NCBI GenBank assembly: GCA_026004675.1
Contig: BPJP01000004.1
Location: 558,001-622,000 of the forward strand
DNA: 64,000 bases
Reading direction: 5' to 3'
Source of the DNA: Gemmatales bacterium
GTDB taxonomy: Bacteria > Planctomycetota > Planctomycetia > Gemmatales > Gemmataceae
Part shown: positions 39,309 through 49,936 of the stretch, piece after piece
Numbering within the stretch: the first letter of the stretch is position 1
How the letters are laid out: each line of letters opens with the position of its first letter
Position numbers and translations under genes: made by a program
Notes under the pieces: generated by a model
Told to the model about the DNA's origin: nothing
The model's database searches: none
The model's input: only the letters and a program-made list of their open reading frames with translations

Positions 39309-40438
39309 ATGACACGTATCACGATGAGAGTTGGACTGTTGGCAGCCATTTGCGTTTTGTCGGCCACGGCGATTGCCTATCCTTGCAGTCTTTGCAGTTC
39401 CAACTTGCAAAGCCAGACTATCCGGCAGGACGCCGCCCAGGCTAAGCTGGTTCTCTTTGGCACGTTGACCAAAGCGGATCTGCGCACCAATACCACCACG
39501 TTCAAGATCCACACGCGCATCAAAAGCGATCCGTTTTTGAAAAAAAACCAGGAGGTGATCGAGTTGCCCCGCTACGTTCCCATCGCTGATCCTGCCAGGC
39601 CGCCGCAGTTCCTCATTTTTTGCGACGTTTACCGAGGAAAACTCGACCCTTACCGGGGAACGCCGGTCCAGTCGTCGGACATTGTCGAATACGTCAATGG
39701 TGCTTTGCAGCGGGAGAAACAGAAGCCGGCTGACCGGCTGCTTTACTTCTTCCAATACCTCGATCACCCCGATCCGCAAATCGCCAATGATGCCTTTTTG
39801 GAATTTGCCAAAGCAGCGGATAGCGATATCGGCCTGGTGGCCCCGAAGCTGTCGGCGGCCAAACTGCGCGAGTGGGTGAAAGACCCCTAAGACGCCGAGC
39901 TACAAATTGAGTCTTTATGCCTTCCTGCTGGGAAGCTGCGGCGATGAAAAAGATGCTTTCTACTTTCACCGCCTCTTGAAAAATCCCACGGAGAAGTACC
40001 GGGCAGCCTTGGATGGCATCGTCGGAGGCTACATCCAACTTCGTCCCACTCAGGGATGGGAAACTGGTGAACGAACTCTTGCGCGATCCGAAGAAACCGT
40101 TTACCGAGCGTTTCGCGGTCATCCGGGCCCTGCGCTTCTTCTATAACTGGAAGCCCGACAAATACAAAAAGCAGGTCCTCGCTGCTTTGCAACTCGTTCT
40201 TCAGCAAGGGGACATCGCCGACTTGGCGATCGAAGACCTGCGACGCTGGAAACTTTGGGATCTGACCGATCAAGTCCTTTCGAAATACGGCAAGAAAAGC
40301 CACGATGTCCCCGTCGTGCAACGGTCGATCATTCGCTACGCCTTGAGCTGTCCCCTCCCGGAAGCCAAGCATTTTGTGGCTGAAGTTCGGCGAAGGAATC
40401 CCGATCTGGTGCGTGATCTGGAAATGCAATTGCAATAG
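39309..40438 (+). CDS. Exported protein of unknown function, second tandem paralog, frameshifted as read
   Basis: The paralog lies 64 bases after the first copy. A signal peptide (about 1-28) is followed by CSLCSSNLQSQ, LVLFGTLTKADL, DPYRGTPVQSSD and the helical repeats. Two breaks are repaired by deleting one base from CCCC 39884-39887 and one from GGG 40058-40060. This restores WVKDPKTPSYKLSLY and TQGWKLVNELLRDPKKPF and gives a 375-aa frame ending at 40438. The similarity to the intact first copy runs across both lesions and confirms the repairs. Without repair the gene would end after about 194 residues. Confidence 0.62.
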
Positions 40439-40559
40439 GACTTGCCCTCCCACTTGCAAACTTATTTTTGCCATAACTTATTATGTACATGATGCTTATG
40501 GCGTCCGTGTCGGCGTGACATATCAACATGAATTGACGCATTAAACTTCCCGGCCAGAG

Positions 40560-40577
40560 AACGAAAAAATTTTCGTT
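40560..40577. promoter_or_regulatory. Palindromic operator-like site
   Basis: AACGAAAA (40560-40567) and TTTTCGTT (40570-40577) form a perfect 8-bp inverted repeat around AA. It overlaps the first bases of a TTGACG hexamer (40576-40581). The position, about 520 bases upstream of the synthase start, suits a repressor site if transcription starts nearby. Confidence 0.35.
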
Positions 40578-40788
40578 GACGTTGTTCTTTGAAAAATAAG
40601 ACCTTCCGTTTTCGTGCAGCTGGCTAAAACAGAAAATCGCATTTTCCCGTTGACTCTATTTGTGAAGTCGTTAACCTTTCGTCAGCTGATTCAATTCACC
40701 GCTTGCGAAATGTTTCTTTTCCGCAATTGTGAATGAATCGGTAGCCATTCGGACTCGTGAAACACAGCTCTGAGGCAGTACCCACCCG

Positions 40789-40984
40789 GAGCCATGGATG
40801 GCTCGCGGAAGGCGTCAGGAGGACGAGGGTCGAGAGGCGGACACGTGCCGCGTCCAAATCTTTTGTGGTGCTGCGGAAGAGCTGTTAATCAAAAGCCGCT
40901 TTCAAGCGGATGGTCTCGCACGGACGCGAACCACAAAACACGCCGGCTGTTCCAAAGGATGGGTTCGAGCCGGCTTCTTTTTTT
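40789..40984 (+). ncRNA. Candidate structured RNA or attenuator leader
   Basis: The segment contains several perfect complementary pairs. GAGCCAT 40789-40795 pairs with ATGGCTC 40798-40804. TTTTGTGGT 40861-40869 pairs with ACCACAAAA 40930-40938, enclosing CCGCT/AGCGG (40896-40909) and TCGC/GCGA (40916-40929). A terminator hairpin follows at 40942-40984. The nested, ordered layout ending in a terminator is that of a small RNA or a riboswitch-type leader. I do not recognise the class; it is not a tRNA, tmRNA or SRP RNA. Confidence 0.4.
40942..40984 (+). terminator. Rho-independent terminator inside the leader
   Basis: GCCGGCT (40942-40948) pairs with AGCCGGC (40968-40974), partly extended by TTCC with GG(G)T inside, followed by TTCTTTTTTT (40975-40984). 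It lies 112 bases before the synthase start, so readthrough or another start site is needed to express that gene from upstream. Confidence 0.65.
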
Positions 40985-41095
40985 GCGCTGGTCTTCGAGT
41001 TTCGTCCTTCACGATGGCATGGCGCTTGCTCCTGTCAGCCAGCACCGTATAACAGCGATTGTAGCAGGCTATCTTCCTCTTTTGCCCATCGAAGC

Positions 41096-44000
41096 ATGTC
41101 CAGCAGTCCTTATCGCATTGCCATCGTTGGTGTTGGTGCGATTTTTCCTGGTTCCTTGACGATCTCGCAGTTCTGGCAGAACGTTCGCGACGGCGTCGAT
41201 ACATCGTGTGACGTTCCGTCAGGGCGCTGGCTTTTGTCTCCAGAAGACGCGTTTCATGCGAACGGTGTTTTGCCGGACCGGGTGTATTCCAAGCGGGGCT
41301 GCTATATAGAAGGGTTTCGGCTGAATGCAGACGGTCTGAATGTCGATGCCGACCTGGTGAGCCGACTGGATCCGATGTTTCATTTGGTCTTGCATGCAGG
41401 CAAACAGGCATGGGACAGTGCGGTCACGCACAACATCGACAGAAACCGGGTTGGAATCGTTTTCGGCAACATCGTTCTCCCGACCGAAAAATCCTCGGAA
41501 CTGGCACGCGAGATTCTTGGGCCAACGTTTTTGGAGAAACTATTCGGCAGCGTTGAGCCAAGACCGTTCCGGGTCGAGCCACTCAATCGTTTCGTCGCGG
41601 GTTTGCCAGCGCTGTTGCTGGGACGAGCCTTGGGACTGAAGGGGGGAAGCCACACACTCGATGCAGCCTGTGCCTCGTCGCTTTATGCTTTGAAGCTGGC
41701 ATGTGACGAGTTGCAATCAGGTCGGGCCGATGCCATGCTCGCGGGCGGTCTATCCCGGCCGGATTGCTTGTACACGCAGATGGGTTTTCTCGCAATTGCG
41801 AGCCTTGTCAGCGAGGGGGCGTTGTGCCCCCTTTGACCGCGATGCCGACGGCCTGGTGGTTGGTGAAGGTTCGGCCCTGTTCGTCCTGAAACGTCTCGAG
41901 GATGCTCTGGCGAATGGCGATCGCATTGCTGCCGTGATTACGGGCATAGGCCTTTCGAATGACGTTCACGGTCGGCTGCTGGCACCCAGTTCTGAAGGGC
42001 AGCTTCGCGCCATGAAGGCTGCCTATCGCCAGGCTGGCTGGAAGCCCACCGATATCGACCTCATCGAATGCCATGCGACCGGGACGCCTGTCGGCGATGC
42101 CATCGAATTCGAAAGCCTGCGTTCGCTCTGGCGTGATGTCGATTCTTCTGAGGGACAATGTGTCATAGGTTCCGTCAAATCGAATATCGGTCACGCTTTG
42201 ACCGCTGCGGGATCGGCGGGCGTGCTTAAGGTGATCCTCGCCATGAAGGAGGGCCTTTTGCCGCCGACCGCCAACTATTTGGTGCCGAACCCTGCGCTGG
42301 ACGTTGTCCGCTCGCCGTTTCGCATTCTCAAAGAGAGCGAGCTGTGGCAGCGCCGAGACAGTGGCGTCCCACGGCGTGCTGCGGTCAGTGCCTTCGGCTT
42401 CGGCGGTATCAATGCCCACGTTTTGTTGGAAGAATGGCGCGAACCAACAAGCGTTTCTGCTTCGGTCGATGTCCCTTGTCCCCTTCCAACGGATGCCGAA
42501 CCCGTTGCCATTGTCGGGATGGGAATCTACACCGCACGTGCGTGCAACGTTACGGATTTCGCCAGGCAGATGTTCAGGGTCGATGACATTCCTCGTTTGC
42601 CTGAACGCTGGTGGGGGGTCGCACAGAGCGAATGGTTTCGTCAGCGAACCTTGCCCGCGCCAGCTGGGTTTTACTTGAACGAAGTGGAGTTTCCTGCTGA
42701 CCGCTTTCGCATTCCGCCCAAAGAGTTGGAGGAATCGCTGCCTCAGCAATTGCTGATGCTGATCGCCGCCGAAGCCGCGATTGCCGATTGCCAATGGAAA
42801 TCCGATCGCCTGTTGCAGACCGGCGTCTTTATCGGTCTTGGCCTCGACCTCAATACGACCAACTTCTCTTTTCGCTGGTCGCTTCTCAACGAAGCGCGGC
42901 GATGGAGCGAGCAACTCGGCTTGGAATTGTCTGACGAGGCATTTGCCGACTGGGTACGTCAGCTTCGAGACGCTGCCGGTCCGCCACTGACGGCCAACCG
43001 GACCATGGGAGCATTAGGCGGAATTGTCGCCAGTCGGGTGGCGCGAGAATGGCGCATTGGCGGGCCGAGCTTCACCGTTTCGAGTGAAGAAATGTCGGGG
43101 CTTCACGCTCTCTTGACCGCTGCCAAACTGCTCCAACGAGGCGACATCGATCAAGCGCTCGTTGGTGCTGTCGACCTGCCTGGCGACGTTCGTGCAGTCT
43201 TGACGGCTACCGAACCCTTCACTCCATGCGACGGCGCGGTTGCTGTCGTCCTTAAACGCAAAGGCGATGCCATTCGTGACGGCGATCGCATCTATGCGCT
43301 TGTCGAACTGGACCACTCGACTGGCCAAACCACAGCGGGCCCGGACAGCAGACCGAAATTTGAACCAGGCGAGCATCTTGGGGCTGCGGATGCTCTGGCC
43401 CAGGCGCTGAAAAGCGTGCTCTGCCTCTACTTTCAAGTTCGCCCAGGGCCGTTCGGCCCGCAATACTGGTTGCGTAATCGCTGTGAAGGTCCTCGTACTT
43501 GTGACTTGCCAACCGGCGATTCTCTCGGCAAGGCGATCATTCGGCTAAAAGAAGCGGAGCACACGGACCATCTCTATCGGCGTCCGCCAATCGTGGAGCA
43601 GGACCCTGCTCTGATCGCCATCGAAGGCAATTCCACTGACGAATTGCGTGACGTTCTTCTCGAACTCGAGGACCGGGCAAAAGCAGGATCCGTGAGCGTG
43701 TCGCAACTTGCCAGGCGCTGGCTGGCCGATCATCCGCTCGATGCCAGACGAAAATACGGTCTTGGCTTGCTGGCCGCCGACCTTGGCGAACTGAATCGCC
43801 TTGTCAAAGACGTGCGTGAAAGCCTGGGCGGCGAGTGGAACGCTCGCCGATTCTCTGAGCGAGCATTTTTCTCTCCGCATCCCATAGGCAACAATGGGAA
43901 GTTAGCATTCGTTTTTCCCGGTTCGGGCAACCATTATCCTGGCATGGGGCGAAGGCTTGCTCTGCGCTGGCCCGAAGTGCTACAGCGGCAGGATGCGGAA

Positions 44001-47000
44001 AACCAGCGACTCCGCGATCAGATGTTGCCCGATATTTTTTGGGAGCAGGCTTCACTCGAAGGAGTGACAAGCCACCAGGCACTGATCTTCGGGCAGGTCA
44101 CCTTTGGAGCTATGGCGAGCGACGTGTTGCACCAACTGGGACTGAGGCCGTCGGCAGCCATCGGTTATAGCCTTGGCGAATCGACCGCCTTGTTCGCTCT
44201 TCGTGCCTGGACCGAACGGGACGAGATGCTTCGTCGCATGGAGTCATCCCCCTTGTTTCAGTCGGAATTAGCGGGCGAATGCCTCGCTGCCCGCAGATGT
44301 TGGAAGCTGCCGCCAGACGAAACGGTCGACTGGGTCGCCGGCGTGGTTGTCTGCTCCGCCGATGAAGTTCGTCAAGCGATTGCCGACAGCGAACGTGTCT
44401 ATTTGTTGATCGTCAATACGCCTGCGGAGTGCGTCATCGGTGGCCGACGCGTGAACGTTGACAAAGTGGTTCAGCGATTAGGCTGCAAATGGGTACCGCT
44501 AATGGGGGTCAGCACGGTGCATTGCGAAATTGCCCGCCAGGTTGAAAAGGCTTATCGCGATTTGCACCTGCTGCCAACATCGGCTCCGGCGGGCGTTCGT
44601 TTCTATAGCGGTGCCTGGCAGCGAAGTTACGAGCTGAATCGCGAATCGGCAGCCGACGCAATTCTCGCCGGCGCTGTGAACACCCTAAACTTCCCCGGAT
44701 TGATCGAGCAGGCCTATGCCGATGGTGTGCGCATTTTTATCGAGGTCGGACCCGGGAATTCCTGTACGCGGATGATCCGCCGCATTCTTCAAGGCCAAAC
44801 ACATTTCGCTCGTTCAGTCTGCGTGGCCGGCGCTGACGAGGTCCAATCCGTTTACAAGCTTCTCGGCCAGCTGATCGCTGAAAGAGTGCCGATCGATCTT
44901 GCCAGGCTGTACGACAATGTGCGAGATTCAGCGGCGCCAGCGGCGCGACGAGTCCTGCGAGTTCCCGTCGGCGGTGGCCCGTTTCAGCCCCCGCCGATTC
45001 CGCGGCCAACGCCGAAGCGACAAGAGCCGGCGCGTTCGCCGACTCGAGCGTCATCGCAGCCGGATACAGGAACGCCGATCGTGGCTACTGCGGCTGGAAC
45101 CGCCGATGTCATGGACCGCTTGGCGTCGCTGGCTGAAGCCAACGCACATGCCCACGAATCCTTTCTGCGCTTTTCCAACCGTCTCGCTACCGTTATGGCT
45201 GGGCAGATCGGCAGTTCTCACCGACCTGGTACCGAACAGAGCTTTCCGGATGCAGGCCGCCATCAGCAACGCCCGGCCTTCGATTATGCCGACTGCCTCG
45301 AATTCGCCCGTGGTTCCATCGGCAGCGTATTGGGCGATGCTTTTCGCGAAGTCGACTCGTTCCCCACGCGGGTCAGACTTCCTGACGAACCGTTGATGCT
45401 CGTTCATCGCATTCTCCAGGTCGAAGGCGAGCCGAAATCCCTGAGTTCCGGACGGGTTGTCACGGAGCACGATATTCTTGCCGACGTGTGGTATCTCGAC
45501 TGTGGCCGAATTCCTACTTGCATTGCGGTCGAAGCAGGCCAGGCGGACTTGTTTTTGTCCGGCTACCTGGGCATCGATTTCCACACTCGTGGCCTGGCCG
45601 TCTATCGCTTGCTCGATGCCGTCGTCACTTTCCATCGTTCGCTTCCTGGCCCGGGAAGCACGATTCGCTACGACATCCACATCGACAGATTCTTTCGCCA
45701 GGGACGAACCTGGCTGTTTCGTTTCCGTTTTGACGCGACCATCGCAGGCGAACCATTGCTGACCATGACGGACGGTTGCGCTGGTTTTTTCACCCAGGCG
45801 GAACTGCAAGCGGGCAAGGGAATCGTTCATACCGCGCTCGACATGCGCTCCGAGCCGCGTTCCCTGCCCGACGATTGGATCGAATTCGTGCCCGTCGCAG
45901 AAATCGAATCGTACGACGAGCGACAAATCGACGCGCTTCGGCAAGGAGATCTAGCGTCGTGCTTCGGTTCGCCTTTCGACCGTCTGCCGCTAGAGAATCC
46001 GGCTCGCCTGCCAGGTGGGAGGATGACGCTGGTGCATCGCATCACCCGCCTGGAACGTCGTGGAGGGCGATTCGGGCTTGGCTTCGTTCGCGGCGAAGCC
46101 GACATCCATCCTGACGATTGGTTCCTGACCTGTCATTTTGTTGACGACCGGGTTATGCCTGGCACATTGATGTACGAGTGCTGCCTGCACACTTTGCGTG
46201 TTTTTCTTATGCGCCTCGGTTGGGTCGGAGAAGACGGCGAGTTCGCCTGCGAACCGGTTCCCGGTGTGGCCAGCCGTTTGAAATGTCGCGGGCAAGTCAT
46301 CGAAACCACCCGGTGCGCCGCTTATGAAATCACCATCAAAGAAATCGGGTATCGGCCAGAGCCATATGTCCTGGTTGATGCCTTGATGTATGCCGACGGA
46401 AAAGCGATCGTCGAAATCACCGACATGTCCCTGCGACTGACGGGTTTGAGCAAGGAACGATTGCGGCAAATATGGGATTCGGCCAAGAACGTGGCGACCG
46501 GATCAGCTGGGGAGAGGCGAAAGAAACCCGCTATTTTCGATTCGGACCGCATCCTGGCGTTCGCTATTGGAAAACCATCGGAAGCATTTGGTGAGCCGTA
46601 TCGCATTTTCGACAACGATCGAGTTATTGCCCGCCTGCCTGGACCTCCTTACCAGTTTCTGGATCGCATAACGGAGATCGTCGCCGAACCCTGGAAAATG
46701 CAAGCGGGCGGCGTGATTGAAGCGGAATACGACGTTCCCAGCGATGCGTGGTACTTTGCCGCCAACCGTCAGCCTTGGATGCCGTTTTCTGTGCTGTTGG
46801 AAGTTGCCTTGCAGCCGTGCGGTTGGCTGGCAGCCTATATCGGCTCCGCTTTGACCAGCGAAGTCGATCTCCATTTTCGAAACCTGGGAGGCACTGCGAC
46901 CCAGTTCGCTGCCGTGCCGCCGACGATCGGCACATTGACGACCAAAGTTCGCATTACGAATGTGTCCGCTTCCGCTGGCATGATTATTCAGCACTACGAA

Positions 47001-47615
47001 TTCGACATGCATGCCCAGGGACGGCGCGTTTATCAAGGCAAAACCTATTTCGGCTTTTTCAGCGACCAGGCTTTGGCTCAGCAGGTCGGCATTCGTGATG
47101 CCCGCCTTTTCGTTCCTGCCGAGGCAGAACGCAACGAGGCACGCCGATTTACCATACCAGATACGCCTCCTTATCCCGATCGCCGCTATGCGATGGTCGA
47201 TCAAATCGACCTGTTGTGTGTTACGGGAGGCCCTCATGGTCTGGGGCTTATTCAGGGCAGCAAGCGAGTCGATCCGGAGGCATGGTTTTTCCAGGCACAT
47301 TTCTATCAGGATCCGGTCTGGCCCGGCTCTCTGGGTCTTGAGTCGTTTTTGCAGCTTCTCAAAGTTTTTGCCGTCGAACGGTGGCATTGCGGACCGAACA
47401 CGGCGTTCGATACGATTCATAACGAATCGCATGAATGGCTTTATCGTGGCCAAGTGGTTCCTGCCGATCACCAGGTGAGTGTCCAGGCGGCCATAACGAA
47501 TATCGATGATGGCCAGCGGCGGCTGAAAGCAGAGGGGTTCCTGGTCGTCGATGGCCGCGTGATTTATCAGATGAAAAACTTTGGCATACGCATAACGGGA
47601 GACCAATGCCGATGA
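41096..47615 (+). CDS. PfaC-like polyketide/fatty-acid synthase (KS-CLF-AT-DH-DH), frameshifted as read
   Basis: Repaired by deleting one G from G5 at 41815-41819, this is a 2172-aa iterative type I synthase. Its domains are as follows. (1) KS, about 5-460, with active-site Cys in DAACASSLYALKLA, ECHATGTPVGD and NIGHALTAAG. (2) A degenerate KS or chain-length factor, about 465-780, where the Cys position in GPSFTVSSEEMSG is Glu. (3) Acyltransferase, about 935-1240, with GYSLGES. (4) A PfaC-type double-hotdog dehydratase, about 1400-1790, with IAVEAGQADLFLSGYLGIDF and HFVDDRVMPG. (5) A second one, about 1840-2165, ending HFYQDPVWPGSLGLES. ACP, KR and ER domains are missing, so partners must lie elsewhere. 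Related Pfa-like synthases make polyunsaturated or secondary lipids. No strong SD is seen. Confidence 0.85.
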
Positions 47616-47674
47616 ACCATAAGAGCTGTTGACATGCTCAAAAGTCCCAGGCGTCCGGGTCGGCGCCTTCGACC

Positions 47675-49900
47675 GTGGCGAGCGGCTATACTTGCCCGAT
47701 GCATCCGGAAGTACAGGAAGAAAAACCGGTCCCGTGTCCTAAATGCGGCATGGCCCTCGAGCCGATCGGTGTTCCTGCCCTACCAGCACGGACGGAATAC
47801 GTTTGTCCCATGCATCCGGAAGTCGTGCGCGAGCATCCGGACTCGTGTCCGAAGTGCGGCATGGCTCTGGAACCACGAACGGCTGCGTTCGAGGAAGAAC
47901 CCAACCCTGAATACCAGGACATGAAACGGCGGTTTTGGTTCAGCGCCGCTCTTACCCTCCCGATCTTCCTCATCGCCATGGGGAACATGCTGTTGCCGGG
48001 CCAACCGCTTCAATCCTATGTGGCGACGTTGAACTGGGTGCAACTTTTCCTGGCAACTCCGGTCGTCTTCTGGTGTGGCTGGCCCTTTTTCGAGCGCGCG
48101 TGGATATCGCTCCGAGTTGCCAGCCCGAATATGTTCACGCTCATCGCGATCGGGGTTGGTGCGGCTTACTGGTACAGCTTTTTCGCAACGCTGATGCCGC
48201 ATCGCTTTCCGGCTGGGTTTGCCAACGGGGGGGTCGTCGAGCCCTACTTCGATACGGCGGCCATGGTGACGATGCTGGTGTTGTTGGGACAGGTGCTCGA
48301 ATTGCGGGCACGCGGGGAAACCAGCTCGGCGATCCGCAAACTATTGGGGCTGGCACCAAAAACCGCACGGCTTGTGCGATCGGATGGCAGCGAAGAAGAT
48401 ATTCCGATCGAACGCGTCCGTGTCGGCGATCGCTTGCGCATTCGTCCAGGTGAGAAGATCCCTGTGGATGGTCAGGTGGTCGAGGGAAAAAGCACGGTCG
48501 ATGAATCCATGCTCACAGGGGAACCGATCCCCGTCGAAAAAGAGCCGGGAGCTCGTCTGATCGGCGGCTCCGTTAATGGCTCGGGAACATTGGTGATGCA
48601 AGCCGAGCGGGTCGGCTCCGATATGCTCCTGGCCCAGATCGTTCACATGGTCAGCGAAGCACAACGAAGCCGAGCTCCGATCCAGCGCATTGCCGATCAA
48701 GTCGCTTACTATTTCGTTCCGGCTGTGATCGTCACGAGTCTCGCGTCGTTTATCGTGTGGAGCCTGTCGGCAAGCGAAGCACCTATGGCGAAGGGGTTGG
48801 TCAGCGCGGTGTCCGTGTTGATCATCGCTTGCCCATGTGCGCTCGGGCTGGCAACGCCATTGGCAATCATGGTCGGCGCGGGCAAAGGCGCGGAGTGCGG
48901 CGTCTTGTTCAAAAACGCTGAAACGCTCGAAATGATGGAACGCATCGACACGCTCGTCGTCGACAAGACCGGGACCCTTACGGAAGGCAAACCGGTGCTC
49001 GCCACCGTATCAACTTGTGGCTCGATCTCGGAGGAGGAACTTTTGCGTTTGGCTGCGAGCCTGGAACGCGCCAGTGAACATCCGCTGGCTGCTGCCATCG
49101 TGAAGGGTGCGGCCGAGCGTAACATCCCCCTTGTCGGCGTCGAAGAGTTTCAATCGCTAACCGGCAAAGGCGTCGTCGGGACAGTCGATGGCAAACGTGT
49201 GCTGATCGGCAACGCCTTGTTCTTTCGGGAACATGAGCTGGATGTGTCAGCACTGGCTGACGAGGCGGAAAGGCTTCGTCAAGACGGCCAAACCGTCGTG
49301 TTGGTTGCCGTCGATCACGCCTTGGCTGGCATCCTCGGCGTCGCTGATCCGATCCGATCATCCACTTTCGAAGCGGTCCGACAACTGCACGAAGAAGGTC
49401 TTCGACTGATCATGTTGACGGGGGACAGCCGGACTTCTGCAGAGGCGGTGGCGAGAAAACTCGGCATCGACGAGGTCATCGCTGAAGTTCTGCCCGATCA
49501 AAAAGGTGACGTGATCAAGAAGTTGCAAAAAGATGGACGTCGCGTCGCCATGGCCGGCGATGGTATCAACGATGCCCCTGCTCTGGCTCAGGCCGACGTC
49601 GGCATCGCCTTGGGGACGGGGACCGATATCGCTATCGAAAGCGCTGGTATGACGCTCGTTCACGGCGACCTGCGGGCAATCGTCCGAGCGCGAAAACTGA
49701 GTCGAGGAGTCATGAAAACCATTCGCCAAAATCTCTTTCTGGCCTTCGTCTACAATCTACTCGGCGTTCCCGTCGCCGCCGGCGCACTCTACCCGTTTTT
49801 CGGCATCCTGCTTAGTCCGATCATTGCCAGCATTGCCATGAGCTGCAGTTCTTTGTCAGTGGTGGGCAACTCGCTACGTTTGCGTAAACTCGCTCTCTAA
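47675..49900 (+). CDS. copA: Copper-translocating P-type ATPase
   Basis: This P1B-1 ATPase exports Cu(I). Two N-terminal metal-binding motifs of the type YTCPMHPEV...[10 protein letters not shown] (about 5-30 and 40-70) replace the usual HMA domains. About eight transmembrane helices carry the CPC ion site in [12 protein letters not shown] (about 386), the phosphorylated D430 in [21 protein letters not shown], and [12 protein letters not shown]. The final helices carry YN and MSCSS, the Cu(I) signature. The GTG at 47675 lacks a good ribosome binding site. An ATG at 47634 with AAGAG upstream would fit if one A (AAAA) and one C (CCC) just after it were over-called. Confidence 0.88.
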   Translation: MASGYTCPMHPEVQEEKPVPCPKCGMALEPIGVPALPARTEYVCPMHPEVVREHPDSCPKCGMALEPRTAAFEEEPNPEYQDMKRRFWFSAALTLPIFLIAMGNMLLPGQPLQSYVATLNWVQLFLATPVVFWCGWPFFERAWISLRVASPNMFTLIAIGVGAAYWYSFFATLMPHRFPAGFANGGVVEPYFDTAAMVTMLVLLGQVLELRARGETSSAIRKLLGLAPKTARLVRSDGSEEDIPIERVRVGDRLRIRPGEKIPVDGQVVEGKSTVDESMLTGEPIPVEKEPGARLIGGSVNGSGTLVMQAERVGSDMLLAQIVHMVSEAQRSRAPIQRIADQVAYYFVPAVIVTSLASFIVWSLSASEAPMAKGLVSAVSVLIIACPCALGLATPLAIMVGAGKGAECGVLFKNAETLEMMERIDTLVVDKTGTLTEGKPVLATVSTCGSISEEELLRLAASLERASEHPLAAAIVKGAAERNIPLVGVEEFQSLTGKGVVGTVDGKRVLIGNALFFREHELDVSALADEAERLRQDGQTVVLVAVDHALAGILGVADPIRSSTFEAVRQLHEEGLRLIMLTGDSRTSAEAVARKLGIDEVIAEVLPDQKGDVIKKLQKDGRRVAMAGDGINDAPALAQADVGIALGTGTDIAIESAGMTLVHGDLRAIVRARKLSRGVMKTIRQNLFLAFVYNLLGVPVAAGALYPFFGILLSPIIASIAMSCSSLSVVGNSLRLRKLAL

Positions 49901-49936
49901 AACACAGCAAACAGCGTGTCCCCGAATCGACGAAGG

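Larger units (their letters stand above)
40439..41095. other. Long leader region of the PfaC-like synthase gene
   Basis: These 657 bases hold no convincing gene. The first 300 are AT-rich, with a perfect 8-bp palindrome at 40560-40577 and TTGACG/TTGACT hexamers at 40576 and 40650. The latter have no properly spaced -10, though -10-like AT stretches follow. From 40789 to 40984 the sequence becomes GC-rich and strongly self-complementary, ending in a terminator. The last 110 bases lead to the synthase start. A short reading frame at 40794-41159 lacks coding features. Confidence 0.6.

Noticed and set aside
40955..40974. T-loop-like GGTTCGAGCC suggesting a tRNA 3' end
   Set aside because: The flanking bases cannot form a 5-bp T stem, there is no acceptor or anticodon stem upstream, and the sequence is the 3' half of a terminator hairpin.
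40794..41159. Short reading frame upstream of the synthase
   Set aside because: It overlaps the structured element and terminator, has no ribosome binding site, and its composition is not protein-like.
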